A DNA stretch of 64,000 bases, taken from positions 62,001-126,000 of the forward strand of contig CAVSMU010000008.1 in assembly GCA_963729075.1 (NCBI GenBank), read 5' to 3'. Positions within the stretch are counted from its first letter, which is position 1, and the number at the start of each line of letters is the position of its first letter. Under the pieces are notes generated by a model that worked only from the letters and a program-made list of their open reading frames with translations, had not been told where the DNA came from and ran no database searches. A program made the translations under genes and the position numbers. This DNA comes from WHSW01 sp963729075 (lineage in GTDB: Bacteria; Actinomycetota; Thermoleophilia; Solirubrobacterales; 70-9). Below are positions 33,412 to 41,762 of this stretch, piece after piece.

Positions 33412-33882
33412 CTACTCCTCGGTGGTCTCGGACGCCGAGCCGTTGACGCTCGCGGCGCCGATCGCGACCCGGTGGGGCTTGCGCTCCGCCGGCTTCGGGA
33501 TCCGCACCTCGAGGACGCCGTCGGCGAACTCGGCCGCGACGCTCTCGGCGTCGATGCCCTCCGGCAGCGTCAGCGAGCGCGAGAAGCGCCCGAACGAGCG
33601 CTCGACCCGGTAATAGCCCTCGGACTTCTCCTCGTGCTGGGACTTGCGCTCCCCGGAGACGGTGAGCGTGCCGTCCTTGATCTCGATCTCGACGTCGTCC
33701 CTGGTCAGGCCGGGAAGATCGGCCCGCAGGACGAGGTCGCTGTCGGTCTCGACCAGGTCCATCGCCGGCACCCAGCGGCGGGTGCGGCTGGCCCCGTTGC
33801 CGAAGAAGGCGTCGAAGACCCGGTTGACCTCGGACTGAAGCGAGTCGACCTCACGGGCCGGCTCCCAACGAACAAGTGCCAT
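33412..33882 (-). CDS. Small heat-shock protein (Hsp20/alpha-crystallin family)
   Basis: 156-residue ATP-independent chaperone. The alpha-crystallin domain spans about residues 40-135 (VLRADLPGLTRDDVEIEIKD, YYRVERSFGRFSRSLTLPEG) and the C-terminal IxI-type motif reads EVRIPKP. The N-terminus MALVRWEPAREVDSLQSEVN is typical of actinobacterial Hsp20. ATG 33882 has a strong AGGAGG site. A promoter and dyad lie immediately upstream in an unusually AT-rich stretch. Confidence 0.95.
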   Translation of the reverse strand: MALVRWEPAREVDSLQSEVNRVFDAFFGNGASRTRRWVPAMDLVETDSDLVLRADLPGLTRDDVEIEIKDGTLTVSGERKSQHEEKSEGYYRVERSFGRFSRSLTLPEGIDAESVAAEFADGVLEVRIPKPAERKPHRVAIGAASVNGSASETTEE

Positions 33883-33895
33883 CTGCTATTTCCTC

Positions 33896-33962
33896 CTGCT
33901 ACTCGATTGGTCTAGTGATAAAACCTTAGTCGAGTTGTAGCAGATAAACAAATAGTGATCAA
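33896..33962 (-). promoter_or_regulatory. hsp20 promoter with an overlapping dyad
   Basis: On the minus strand TTGATC (33962-33957) and TACAAC (33939-33934) are 17 nt apart, a plausible -35/-10 pair. CTGCTACTCGA (33896-33906) and TCGAGTTGTAGCAG (33930-33943) form an interrupted inverted repeat, one arm of which covers the -10. TAGTGAT occurs twice, at 33913 and 33953, exactly 40 bp apart. None matches CIRCE or HAIR sites as I know them. Confidence 0.55.
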
Positions 33963-33964
33963 GC

Positions 33965-35514
33965 TCATTTTCTGAGCAGGGAGCGTCCGGTCATGGCGGG
34001 TGGCACCGCGATGCCGAGCAGGTCGAGGGCGGTCGGGGCGACGTCGGCGAGCACGCCGCCGGATTCGAGCCCGAGCTCCGGAACGGTGACGACGAATGGG
34101 ACCGGGTTCAGCGAATGGGCGGTGTTGGGCGAGCCGTCCGGCTCGAGCATCTGCTCGGCGTTGCCGTGGTCGGCGGTGACGATGCAGGCGCCGCCGCGCC
34201 CGTGGACGGCCTCGACGACCTCCCCCAGGCAGCCGTCGACCGCCTCGATCGCGGCGACCGCGGCCGGGATCGACCCCGTGTGGCCGACCATGTCGGCGTT
34301 GGCGAAGTTGATGATCCCGAAGCGGTGGCCGTCGGCCTGCCAGCGCTCGACGAAAGCCTCGGCGGCCGCGCGGGCGCTCATCTCGGGCCGCTCGTCGTAG
34401 GTCGGGACGTCGCGCGGCGAATCGACCAGGTGGCGCTCCTCCCCTTCCCACTCCGCCTCGCGACCGCCGTTGAAGAAGTAGGTGACGTGCGCGTACTTCT
34501 CGGTCTCGGCGACATGGAGCTGGCGCTCCCCGTGCTCGGCGAGCACCTCGGCGAGCGTGGTGCCGGGCTCCTGTGGCGGAAACGCGACCGGAAAGTGCCA
34601 GCCCTCCTGGTACTCGGTCAGGGTCGTCAGCTCGATCCGCGGCGGATGGCCGCGATCGAACTCGTCGAACCGGGGCTCGGTGAGCGCCCGGACGAGCTGG
34701 CGAGCCCGATCGGGCCGGAAGTTGAAGTGGATCGCGACGTCGCCGTCAGCCATCCCGTCGTAGTCGCCGATCACGGTCGGGCGAATGAACTCGTCGGTCT
34801 CGTCGCGTTCGTGGGCGGAGGCGACCGCCTCCGACGCCGTCTCGGCGCGCAGGCCTTCGGCATGGACGATCGCGTCGTAGGCCAGCTTGGTCCGCTCCCA
34901 GCGCCGGTCCCGATCCATGGCGAAGTAGCGGCCGGCGACCGTGCCGACCTGCCCGGCGCGGCGGAGCCAGCGCTCGAGCTCCTCGATGTAGCCGGGGGCC
35001 GACTTCGGCAGCGTGTCGCGGCCGTCGGTGAAGGCGTGAACGACGAGGTCGGGAACGCCTTCCTGCGCCGCGAGCTCGATGCATGCCTCGATGTGCTCCC
35101 AGCCCGAGTGGACGCCCCCGTCGGAGACGAGGCCGAGCAGGTGCAGCCGGCCGCGCGGGCTCCGTCTCGCGGCCTCGCAGGCGGCCCGCAGCGCCTCGTT
35201 CTCGAAGAAGCTACCGTCGGCGATCGCGTCGTCGATGCGCGCGAGGTCCTGCTTGACGATCGCGCCCGCGCCGAGGTTCATGTGGCCTACCTCGGAGTTG
35301 CCCATCTGGCCGTCCGGCAGGCCGACGTCGGAGCCGCTCGCCGACAGCGTCGTGTGGGGGTAGTGCCCCCAGAGGTCGTCGAAGACGGGCGTGCTCGCCT
35401 GGCCGACCGCGTTCCCCGGCCCGCCGGGCGCGAGGCCCCAGCCGTCGAGCACGACAAGGTGAGGTTGGGGACCGGCAGCTCGGCGCGCCGGGCTTGATCG
35501 GGGTCATCTGCCAA
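33965..35514 (-). CDS. gpmI: 2,3-bisphosphoglycerate-independent phosphoglycerate mutase, N-terminus frameshifted
   Basis: Interconverts 3- and 2-phosphoglycerate using Mn. From 35452 down, the frame encodes a complete iPGM core: LDGWGLAPGGPGNAV, the active-site Ser in QMGNSEVGHMNLGAG, FTDGRDT, NFRPDRARQL and TADHGNAEQM. The expected start PVPNLTL is present but in another frame (TTG 35514 onward), and joins VVLDGWG if one base is added near 35454-35458. GTG 35452 is the only in-frame start and would drop the first strand. A one-base sequence error or a real lesion is likely. It follows tpiA by 75 nt. Confidence 0.88.
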
Positions 35515-35589
35515 CCGGTCCGCAGTCCGCAGTCCGCAGGCCGGAGAAGTCGATCGTCCTCTGCGGCCTGTGACTGCGACTCTGCGACC

Positions 35590-36408
35590 TCACGCGGTCG
35601 CCTCCCGACATATCGCCACGAACCCCTCGACCTCCAACGACGCCCCGCCGACAAGGCCCCCGTCGATGTCCGGCTGGTCGAACAGCTCGCCGGCGTTGTC
35701 GGGCTTCACCGAGCCGCCGTAGACGATCCTGCTCGCCGCGGCGGCGCCCGCGTCGCGGGCGGCGAGCAGCACGCGGATGAAGGCGATCGCCTCCTGAGCC
35801 TGCTCGGGGGTGGCGGTCCGGCCCGTGCCGATCGCCCAGATGGGTTCGTACGCGATCACCACGTCGGCCAGCCGGGACGCGTCGACATCGGCGAGATCGG
35901 CCTCGATCTGGCGCTTGAGCACGGCCTCGGTCTCGCCGGCCTCGCGCTGGTCCTCCGTCTCGCCGACGCAGAGGATGGGCAGGAGGCCGGCGCCCAGCAG
36001 CGCGGGCACCTTGCGCGCCAACGCCTCGTCGGTCTCGCAGAAGAGGGCCCGGCGCTCGGAGTGGCCGACGATCGCGCCGGCGACGCCCAGCTCGCGCAGC
36101 ATCGGGATCGCGATCTCGCCTGTGAACGCCCCCGAGTCCGCCTCGTGGACGTTCTGGGCCGCGATCCGGACGCGGGAGCGCCGCGTGCGTTCGGCCGCGG
36201 CGGCCAGGGCGGTCGCCGGCGGACAGATCACGAGCTCGACGCCCTCGAGCTCGCCGATCGAGCCGAGGAAGCGGTCCAGGAATTCCTCGGTCTCCGCGAC
36301 CGTCTTGTGCATCTTCCAGTTCGCCGCGACAAGCGGCCTGCGCGCGTGTGAGGCGGAGCGAAGCGAAGCCGAGCCGCGCCGCTGTTGAGGCGCCTGATTA
36401 TCAGGCAT
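35590..36408 (-). CDS. tpiA: Triose-phosphate isomerase
   Basis: Interconverts dihydroxyacetone phosphate and glyceraldehyde-3-phosphate. 272 residues; catalytic Lys in VAANWKMHKT, His in VGHSERR, Glu in AYEPIWAIGTG, and the phosphate-binding YGGSVKPDN loop. ATG 36408 overlaps the pgk stop by 8 nt and gives an N-terminal extension of about 25 residues before NWKM, somewhat longer than usual. The enzyme is in the gap-pgk-tpiA-gpmI run. Confidence 0.96.
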   Translation of the reverse strand: MPDNQAPQQRRGSASLRSASHARRPLVAANWKMHKTVAETEEFLDRFLGSIGELEGVELVICPPATALAAAAERTRRSRVRIAAQNVHEADSGAFTGEIAIPMLRELGVAGAIVGHSERRALFCETDEALARKVPALLGAGLLPILCVGETEDQREAGETEAVLKRQIEADLADVDASRLADVVIAYEPIWAIGTGRTATPEQAQEAIAFIRVLLAARDAGAAAASRIVYGGSVKPDNAGELFDQPDIDGGLVGGASLEVEGFVAICREATA

Positions 36409-37612
36409 CGAGCAGGGCCTCCACCCCGGGCAGCGACTTCCCTTCGAGCAACTCGAGCGAGGCGCCGCCGCCGGTCGAGAGCCAGTCGACGCGGTCGGCC
36501 AGCCCGAACTCGGCCAGCGCGGCCGCTGAGTCGCCACCGCCGACGACAGTGAAGCCGGGCGCCGCGGCGACGGCCTCGGCGACCGCGCGGGTGCCCGCCG
36601 CGAACGGCTCCAGCTCGAAGGCGCCCATCGGGCCGTTCCAGAGCACGGTTCCGGCCCCGGCGATCACCTTCGAGTACTCGGCCGCGGTCCGCGGACCGAT
36701 GTCCAGCCCCATCCAGCCGTCGGGGACGGCGATGCCGTCCAGCTCGCGGACCTCGGTCGCGGCGTCGAACTCCCGTCCTGCCACCAGGTCGGTGGGCAAC
36801 AGGAGCTCGCAGTCCGATGTCTCGGCGCGTTCGAGGACGTGCTCGGCGAGCGCGATGCCCTCCTCCTCGACCAGCGACTGTCCGGTCTCCACCCCGCGCG
36901 CGCGAAAGAAGCTGAAGCACATCGCGCCGCCGATCAGGACACTGTCCGCCGTCTCGAGGAAGCGGTCGATGACGCCGATCTTGTCCGTCACCTTCGCCCC
37001 GCCGAGCACGACGCAGAGCGGCCGCACCGGCACGTCGCGCACCGCGGTCAGCTCGCGCACCTCGCGCTCGAGCAGCAGCCCGGCGTAGCCGGGCAGCAGA
37101 TGGGCGACGCCCTCGGTCGTCGCGTGGGCGCGATGCGCTGCGCCGAAGGCGTCGTCGACGTACACGTCGGCCAGCCGGGCGAGCGCCGTGGCCAGCTCGG
37201 GATCGTTGCGCGTCTCCCCCGGCTCGAAGCGGCTGTTCTCGAGCATCAGCAGCTCGCCCGGGTCCAGGCGCTCGGCCTCCGCCTCGACCTCGGGGCCGAC
37301 GACCGCCGGCGCCATGCGGACCTCGGCGCCCAGCAGATCGGCCACGCGGGCCGCCACTGGCGCCATCGAGAGCGCCGGGTCCGGACCGTCCTTCGGCCGG
37401 CCGAGGTGCGAGACCAGCACGGCGGCGCCGCCGCGGTCGCGGATCAGCTCGATCGTCGGCAAAGCCGCGCGGATGCGGGTGTCGTCGGCCACCGTCGGCC
37501 CGCTGTCACCGTCCGACAGCGGCACGTTGAAGTCGACTCGGGCGAGCACCCGCTCGCCGCCGACGGGGGCGTCGCGAACGCTCGCCTTGTCGAAGGTGCC
37601 GCGCTCGCTCAA
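36401..37612 (-). CDS. pgk: Phosphoglycerate kinase
   Basis: Makes ATP from 1,3-bisphosphoglycerate. 403 residues with VLARVDFNVPL, LVSHLGRPK, the LCVVLGGAKVTDKIGV hinge region and the nucleotide-binding GGGDSAAAL and STGGGASLE segments. The TTG start at 37612 overlaps the gap stop (TTGA), and its stop overlaps the tpiA start, so translation of the three genes is tightly coupled. Confidence 0.97.
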   Translation of the reverse strand: MSERGTFDKASVRDAPVGGERVLARVDFNVPLSDGDSGPTVADDTRIRAALPTIELIRDRGGAAVLVSHLGRPKDGPDPALSMAPVAARVADLLGAEVRMAPAVVGPEVEAEAERLDPGELLMLENSRFEPGETRNDPELATALARLADVYVDDAFGAAHRAHATTEGVAHLLPGYAGLLLEREVRELTAVRDVPVRPLCVVLGGAKVTDKIGVIDRFLETADSVLIGGAMCFSFFRARGVETGQSLVEEEGIALAEHVLERAETSDCELLLPTDLVAGREFDAATEVRELDGIAVPDGWMGLDIGPRTAAEYSKVIAGAGTVLWNGPMGAFELEPFAAGTRAVAEAVAAAPGFTVVGGGDSAAALAEFGLADRVDWLSTGGGASLELLEGKSLPGVEALLDA

Positions 37613-38634
37613 ACGGCGGCGGGCTCGCGCTCGAGGACCCTGGCGGCAAGCTCGACACAGCGGTTCGAGTACCCCCACTCGTTGTCATACCAGGCGAACA
37701 CCTTGGCGAAGTTCCCCTCGATCACCGCCGTCTGCTCGGAGTCGAAGATCGACGAGTGCGGATCCTTGACGATGTCGGTGGAGACGATCGGGTCCTCGGT
37801 GTAGGAGAGGATCCCGGCCAGCGGCCCCGCGGCCGCATCGCGGACCGCCGCATTGATCTCCTCGGCGGTGGTCTCGCGGCCGGCCTCGAAGGTCAGGTCG
37901 ACCACCGAGCCCGTGGCGACGGGCGCCCGAACCGCGATCCCGTTGAGCTTGCCGTTCAGCTCGGGCAGCACGAGCCCGACCGCCTTCGCCGCGCCGGTCG
38001 AGGTCGGGATCAGGTTGATCGCCGCCGCCCGGGCCCGCCGCGGGTCCTTGTGCGGCATGTCCTGGAGCCGCTGGTCGGCGGTGTAGGCGTGGATCGTCGT
38101 CATCAGCCCGCGCTCGATCCCGACCGCCTCGTGCACGACCTTCGCCACCGGCGCGAGGCAGTTGGTGGTGCAGGAGGCGTTGGAGATGATGTTGTGCTGC
38201 TCGGGGTCGTAGGCGGAGTCGAAGTTGACCCCGAGGGCGACGGTGACGTCCGGGTCGGTTGCGGGAGCCGAGATGATCACCTTTTTCGCCCCTGCCTCGA
38301 GGTGCTTGGCCGCGTCGTCGCGCTTGGTGAACAGGCCGGTCGACTCGATCACCACCTCGACGCCCAGATCGCTCCAGGGAAGCGCCGCCGGGTCGCGCTC
38401 GGCGAGCACCTTGATCTCGTCGCCGTCGACTGCGATCGCGCCCTCGCGCTCCTCGACCTCGCCGGGGAAGCGCCCGAGGATCGAGTCGTAGCGCAGCAGG
38501 TGGGCCAGCGTGCCGGGGTCGGTGATGTCGTTGACGGCGACGAACTCGAGCTCCGTGCCGGCCTCGTACGCGGCGCGAAACAGGTTGCGCCCGATCCGCC
38601 CGAAGCCGTTGATTGCGACCTTCACCTTCGCCAT
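37609..38634 (-). CDS. gap: Glyceraldehyde-3-phosphate dehydrogenase, type I
   Basis: Oxidises and phosphorylates glyceraldehyde-3-phosphate with NAD. 341 residues; NAD-binding INGFGRIGRNLFRA, catalytic Cys in SNASCTTNCLAP, and the C-terminal WYDNEWGYSNR. ATG 38634 has a GGAGGAACGC site. First gene of the gap-pgk-tpiA-gpmI run; a VOC gene and an ABC exporter precede it where whiA is commonly found in Gram-positive genomes. Confidence 0.97.
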   Translation of the reverse strand: MAKVKVAINGFGRIGRNLFRAAYEAGTELEFVAVNDITDPGTLAHLLRYDSILGRFPGEVEEREGAIAVDGDEIKVLAERDPAALPWSDLGVEVVIESTGLFTKRDDAAKHLEAGAKKVIISAPATDPDVTVALGVNFDSAYDPEQHNIISNASCTTNCLAPVAKVVHEAVGIERGLMTTIHAYTADQRLQDMPHKDPRRARAAAINLIPTSTGAAKAVGLVLPELNGKLNGIAVRAPVATGSVVDLTFEAGRETTAEEINAAVRDAAAGPLAGILSYTEDPIVSTDIVKDPHSSIFDSEQTAVIEGNFAKVFAWYDNEWGYSNRCVELAARVLEREPAAV

Positions 38635-38656
38635 GCGTTCCTCCGTCGAGTCTCCT

Positions 38657-39019
38657 TCAACCGCTACCGACCGCGATCTCGACCCGGTTACCGTCCGGGT
38701 CGAGCAGGTACGCGGAGTAGTAGCTGCCACCGTACTCAGGCCGCGGCCCGGGCGCGCCGTCGTCGGTGCCCCCCGCGTCGACGCCGCCCTCCCAGGATGC
38801 CTTGACCGCCGGGATGCCGTTCGCGGAGAAGCAGACATGGCCGCCACCGGGGCCCCGCGGGTTCCGATTGGAAGCGAAGAACACCGGCCTCACGATCCCC
38901 CAGGCGATCTGCTCGTCCGTGTCGATGTGCCGTCTCCAGCCGAGCGCGCCGAGCACCGCGTCGTAGAAGCGGCCGCTGCGCTCGAGATCGGCGGCCTCGA
39001 CGCTGACGTGGTGGATCAC
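38657..39019 (-). CDS. VOC family (glyoxalase-like) protein
   Basis: 120-residue single-module VOC protein. Metal-ligand positions appear as the His of IHHVSVEAADLERS, the His of GHVCFSANG, and the Glu of DPDGNRVEIAVG. It resembles the PhnB/glyoxalase group acting on lactones, antibiotics or methylglyoxal adducts. GTG 39019 is the family-consistent start. It lies 22 nt upstream of gap, whose substrate gives rise to methylglyoxal; that link is speculative. Confidence 0.88.
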   Translation of the reverse strand: MIHHVSVEAADLERSGRFYDAVLGALGWRRHIDTDEQIAWGIVRPVFFASNRNPRGPGGGHVCFSANGIPAVKASWEGGVDAGGTDDGAPGPRPEYGGSYYSAYLLDPDGNRVEIAVGSG

Positions 39020-39093
39020 CCGCGGGACTCTACCCCGCGGAAGCCGCTCAGCGGCGCTGCGTGCAGTCCCAGCCGCCCCCGCCGCGGCAGCTG

Positions 39094-39867
39094 TTACTGC
39101 GCCCGCGGTGTCCAGCGGAAGAAGCGGATCGCGAGCAGCAGCCCCGCGATACCCCAGATGGCCACGATCGCGAGCTGATCCCACTCGAACCCCGCGCCGG
39201 CGGTGTTGGGGTCGAAGGCGGTGAAGAACGCCTCGAAGAAGTGGCGGATCGGGAACAGGTCGGCGACCTTGAGCACTCCGTCGGGGATCTCGGTCTCGGG
39301 GATGAAGACGCCGGACAGGAAGTAGAGCGGGAGCACGGCGACGTTCGAGATCGGCGCCGCGGCGTCCTCGGACGGGATCGCGGCAGTGAGCGCGACGCCG
39401 AGGCAGCAGAACGACGCGGCGCCGATCGCGAGCGTGACGAACACGGCCGGCAGGCGATCCCACGGCACCTCGACGCCGTAGATCACCCGGCCGACAGCAG
39501 TCACCACCACGAGCAACAGCACCGAGACGACGATCGCGTTCCCGATCCGGCCCGCGAAGAAGACCCACTTCGGCAGCGGCGTCCCGCGGCCGCGCTTGAG
39601 AATGCCGTTCTCGCGGTCGACGGTGAGGTTGATCGCGAGGCTCTGCATCGTCGCCGAGACGACCGCGAGGGTGACGATCGCCGGGACGTAGTAGGTCGTG
39701 GTCTTGATCCCGCCGAGCTCCTCGATCGTGTCGTTGCCGAAGATCGTCGAGAAGATGACCAGGAAGATCAGCGGCAGCGCGACGGTGAAGAACACCGACG
39801 CCGGGTTGCGCCAGAAGACCTTCTGGTCGAAGCGGAACTGGTGCGCCGCGAGGCCGACGGCGCTCAT
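39094..39867 (-). CDS. ABC-2 type transporter permease
   Basis: 257 residues with six hydrophobic segments, typical of ABC-2 permeases of drug or lipid exporters (VFFTVALPLIFLVIFSTIFG first helix; PLYFLSGVFIPETEIPDG before the last pair). Its ATG overlaps the stop of the upstream ATPase gene (ATGA), so the two make one transporter. The substrate is unknown. Confidence 0.9.
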   Translation of the reverse strand: MSAVGLAAHQFRFDQKVFWRNPASVFFTVALPLIFLVIFSTIFGNDTIEELGGIKTTTYYVPAIVTLAVVSATMQSLAINLTVDRENGILKRGRGTPLPKWVFFAGRIGNAIVVSVLLLVVVTAVGRVIYGVEVPWDRLPAVFVTLAIGAASFCCLGVALTAAIPSEDAAAPISNVAVLPLYFLSGVFIPETEIPDGVLKVADLFPIRHFFEAFFTAFDPNTAGAGFEWDQLAIVAIWGIAGLLLAIRFFRWTPRAQ

Positions 39868-40784
39868 CGATCGTCGTCCGGGGCCGAGCTGGTGAGCTCG
39901 AGGTAGATGTCCTCGAGGCTCGGGCGGCGGACCTCCAGTCCCTCGAGCTCGACCGCTCGGTCGAGCGCCCAGCCGGTGAGCTCGTGCAGCGCCTCGACCG
40001 GCGACGACGTCGTGATCTCGAGCTCGCCGTTCGAACGGGGGCTAGCCCGCAGGGTCGCCGGAAGGTCGTCCGCGCCGCCGTTGACCCGGAAGCGGATCGA
40101 CGCGGGCCGTCGCTCGCGGTCGCCCAGCTCGTCGGGCCGGCCCTCGGCGACGATCCGGCCCCCGGCGATGATCGCCACCCGGTCGGCGAGCCGCTGGGCC
40201 TCGTCCATGTAGTGGGTGGTGAGGAAGACGCTCTTGCCGAGCTGCTTGAGGTTCGCGACCACGCCCCAGAACTGGCGTCTGGCCGAGGGGTCGAAGCCGG
40301 TCGTCGGCTCGTCGAGGAAGAGCAGCTCCGGATCGCCGATCAGCGCGACGCCCACGTCGAGCCGGCGCAGCTGACCACCGGAGAGACTGCCCGCCCGCGC
40401 TCCGGCCTTCGCGGTAAGGCCGACGTGGTCGATCGTCTCCGCGATCCCCAGGGGAGCGCGGTAGTAGCCCGCGTACAGCTCGAGCGTCTCGCGCACCGTG
40501 AGCTCCGGTCGCATCCGGCATTGCTGCAGGACGATGCCGATCCGCTCGCGCCACTCGCGCGTCGGTGCGGACGGGTCCCGACCGAGCACGCTGACCGTCC
40601 CGCCGGTGCGCGGCCGATAGCCCTCGAAGATCTCGGTCGTGGTCGTCTTGCCGGCGCCGTTCGGCCCGAGGAAGGCGAAGACCTCGCCCGTCTGGACCTC
40701 GAGGTCGATCCCCCTGACGGCTTCGAAGTCCCCGTAGGCCTTGCGCAGGCCCGAGGCGGTGATCACCGGGGTCGGGGTCGCCAT
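39864..40784 (-). CDS. ABC transporter ATP-binding protein, DrrA/CcmA-like
   Basis: 306-residue ATPase partner of the ABC-2 permease. Walker A GPNGAGKTT, signature LSGGQLRRLDV, Walker B LLFLDEPTTGFD and the switch His in LTTHYMDEAQRL are present. The C-terminal DUF4162-like extension (IRFRVNGGADDL) is typical of exporters of the daunorubicin-resistance type. It lies after rapZ on the same strand. Confidence 0.94.
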   Translation of the reverse strand: MATPTPVITASGLRKAYGDFEAVRGIDLEVQTGEVFAFLGPNGAGKTTTTEIFEGYRPRTGGTVSVLGRDPSAPTREWRERIGIVLQQCRMRPELTVRETLELYAGYYRAPLGIAETIDHVGLTAKAGARAGSLSGGQLRRLDVGVALIGDPELLFLDEPTTGFDPSARRQFWGVVANLKQLGKSVFLTTHYMDEAQRLADRVAIIAGGRIVAEGRPDELGDRERRPASIRFRVNGGADDLPATLRASPRSNGELEITTSSPVEALHELTGWALDRAVELEGLEVRRPSLEDIYLELTSSAPDDDR

Positions 40785-40839
40785 CGGTGCGGGATTCTAG
40801 GTGCCGTGCGCGGGCGCGAAGGAACGGCGCTCCGCCGGG

Positions 40840-41736
40840 TCAGCCGAGCTCGACGTCGCGGTGCACGACGCGGATCGAGACGTCGTCGCGGCTCGCCAGG
40901 TGCCGGGCGATCCGGTCCGCGATCGTGATCGAGCGGTGCCGGCCGCCGGTGCAGCCGATCGCGATCGTCAGGTGGGTCTTGCCCTCGGCCAGATATGCGG
41001 GCAGCAGGAAGTCGAGCAGCGGCAGCAGGCGCTCGTAGTACTCGCGGGCGAGGTCGCCGGCCTCGACGTGCTCGACGACCTGCGGATCGCGCCCGGTCAG
41101 CGGCCGCAGGTCCTCGCGGTAGTGCGGGTTGGGCAGGAACCGGACGTCGAAGACGAGATCGGCATCCCGGGGCGGGCCGTTCTTGAACCCGAAGGTGAGG
41201 ATGGTAAGCGCCAGCTTCGAGCTCGACCGGGGGCCGAGCAGGTCCGTGGCGATCCGGCGGCGCAACATCGCTCCGGTGAGGTTCGAGGTGTCCATGACGA
41301 CGTCAGCGCGCTCGCGTAGCTGGCCGAGGATCTCGCGCTCGGCGCGGATGCCCTCGAGCACGCGCCCGTCCGGGGCCAGCGGGTGGCGGCGGCGGGTCTC
41401 CTTGAAGCGATCGACGAGCGTCTCCTCGTCGGCCTCGAGGAAAAGGACGGTCGGATCGAGGCCGTTCTGCTCGAGCTCGCCGAGGACGACCACCAGGTCG
41501 GCGAAGTAGTCGCCACCCCGCACGTCGGTGACCACGGCCGCCCGGCGCACGCCGCTGCCCTGGTGGCGGAAGAGCTCCCCGAGCGAGGCGATCATCCGCG
41601 GCGGCAGGTTGTCGACGCAGAAGTACCCCGAGTCCTCGAAGGCGGCGATCGCTTCCGACTTGCCGGCACCCGAGTAGCCGGTGATGACGATCAGGTCGAC
41701 CTGCTTGCCGAACAGGGTCTCGGTGCTCGCGCTCAT
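40840..41736 (-). CDS. rapZ: RNase adapter protein RapZ / YvcJ-family nucleotide-binding protein
   Basis: 298 residues. P-loop ITGYSGAGKSEA, Walker-B-like region VVMDTSNLT and the C-terminal domain signature IAIGCTGGRHRS are all conserved. In E. coli the protein steers decay of the GlmZ RNA and binds GlcN6P; in Gram-positives its role is less clear. It follows uvrC by 26 nt, as in many Actinomycetota and Firmicutes. yvcK and whiA, which usually come next, are absent. Confidence 0.95.
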   Translation of the reverse strand: MSASTETLFGKQVDLIVITGYSGAGKSEAIAAFEDSGYFCVDNLPPRMIASLGELFRHQGSGVRRAAVVTDVRGGDYFADLVVVLGELEQNGLDPTVLFLEADEETLVDRFKETRRRHPLAPDGRVLEGIRAEREILGQLRERADVVMDTSNLTGAMLRRRIATDLLGPRSSSKLALTILTFGFKNGPPRDADLVFDVRFLPNPHYREDLRPLTGRDPQVVEHVEAGDLAREYYERLLPLLDFLLPAYLAEGKTHLTIAIGCTGGRHRSITIADRIARHLASRDDVSIRVVHRDVELG

Positions 41737-41762
41737 CCGGCTCCCCCTCGCCGCCGCACCCG

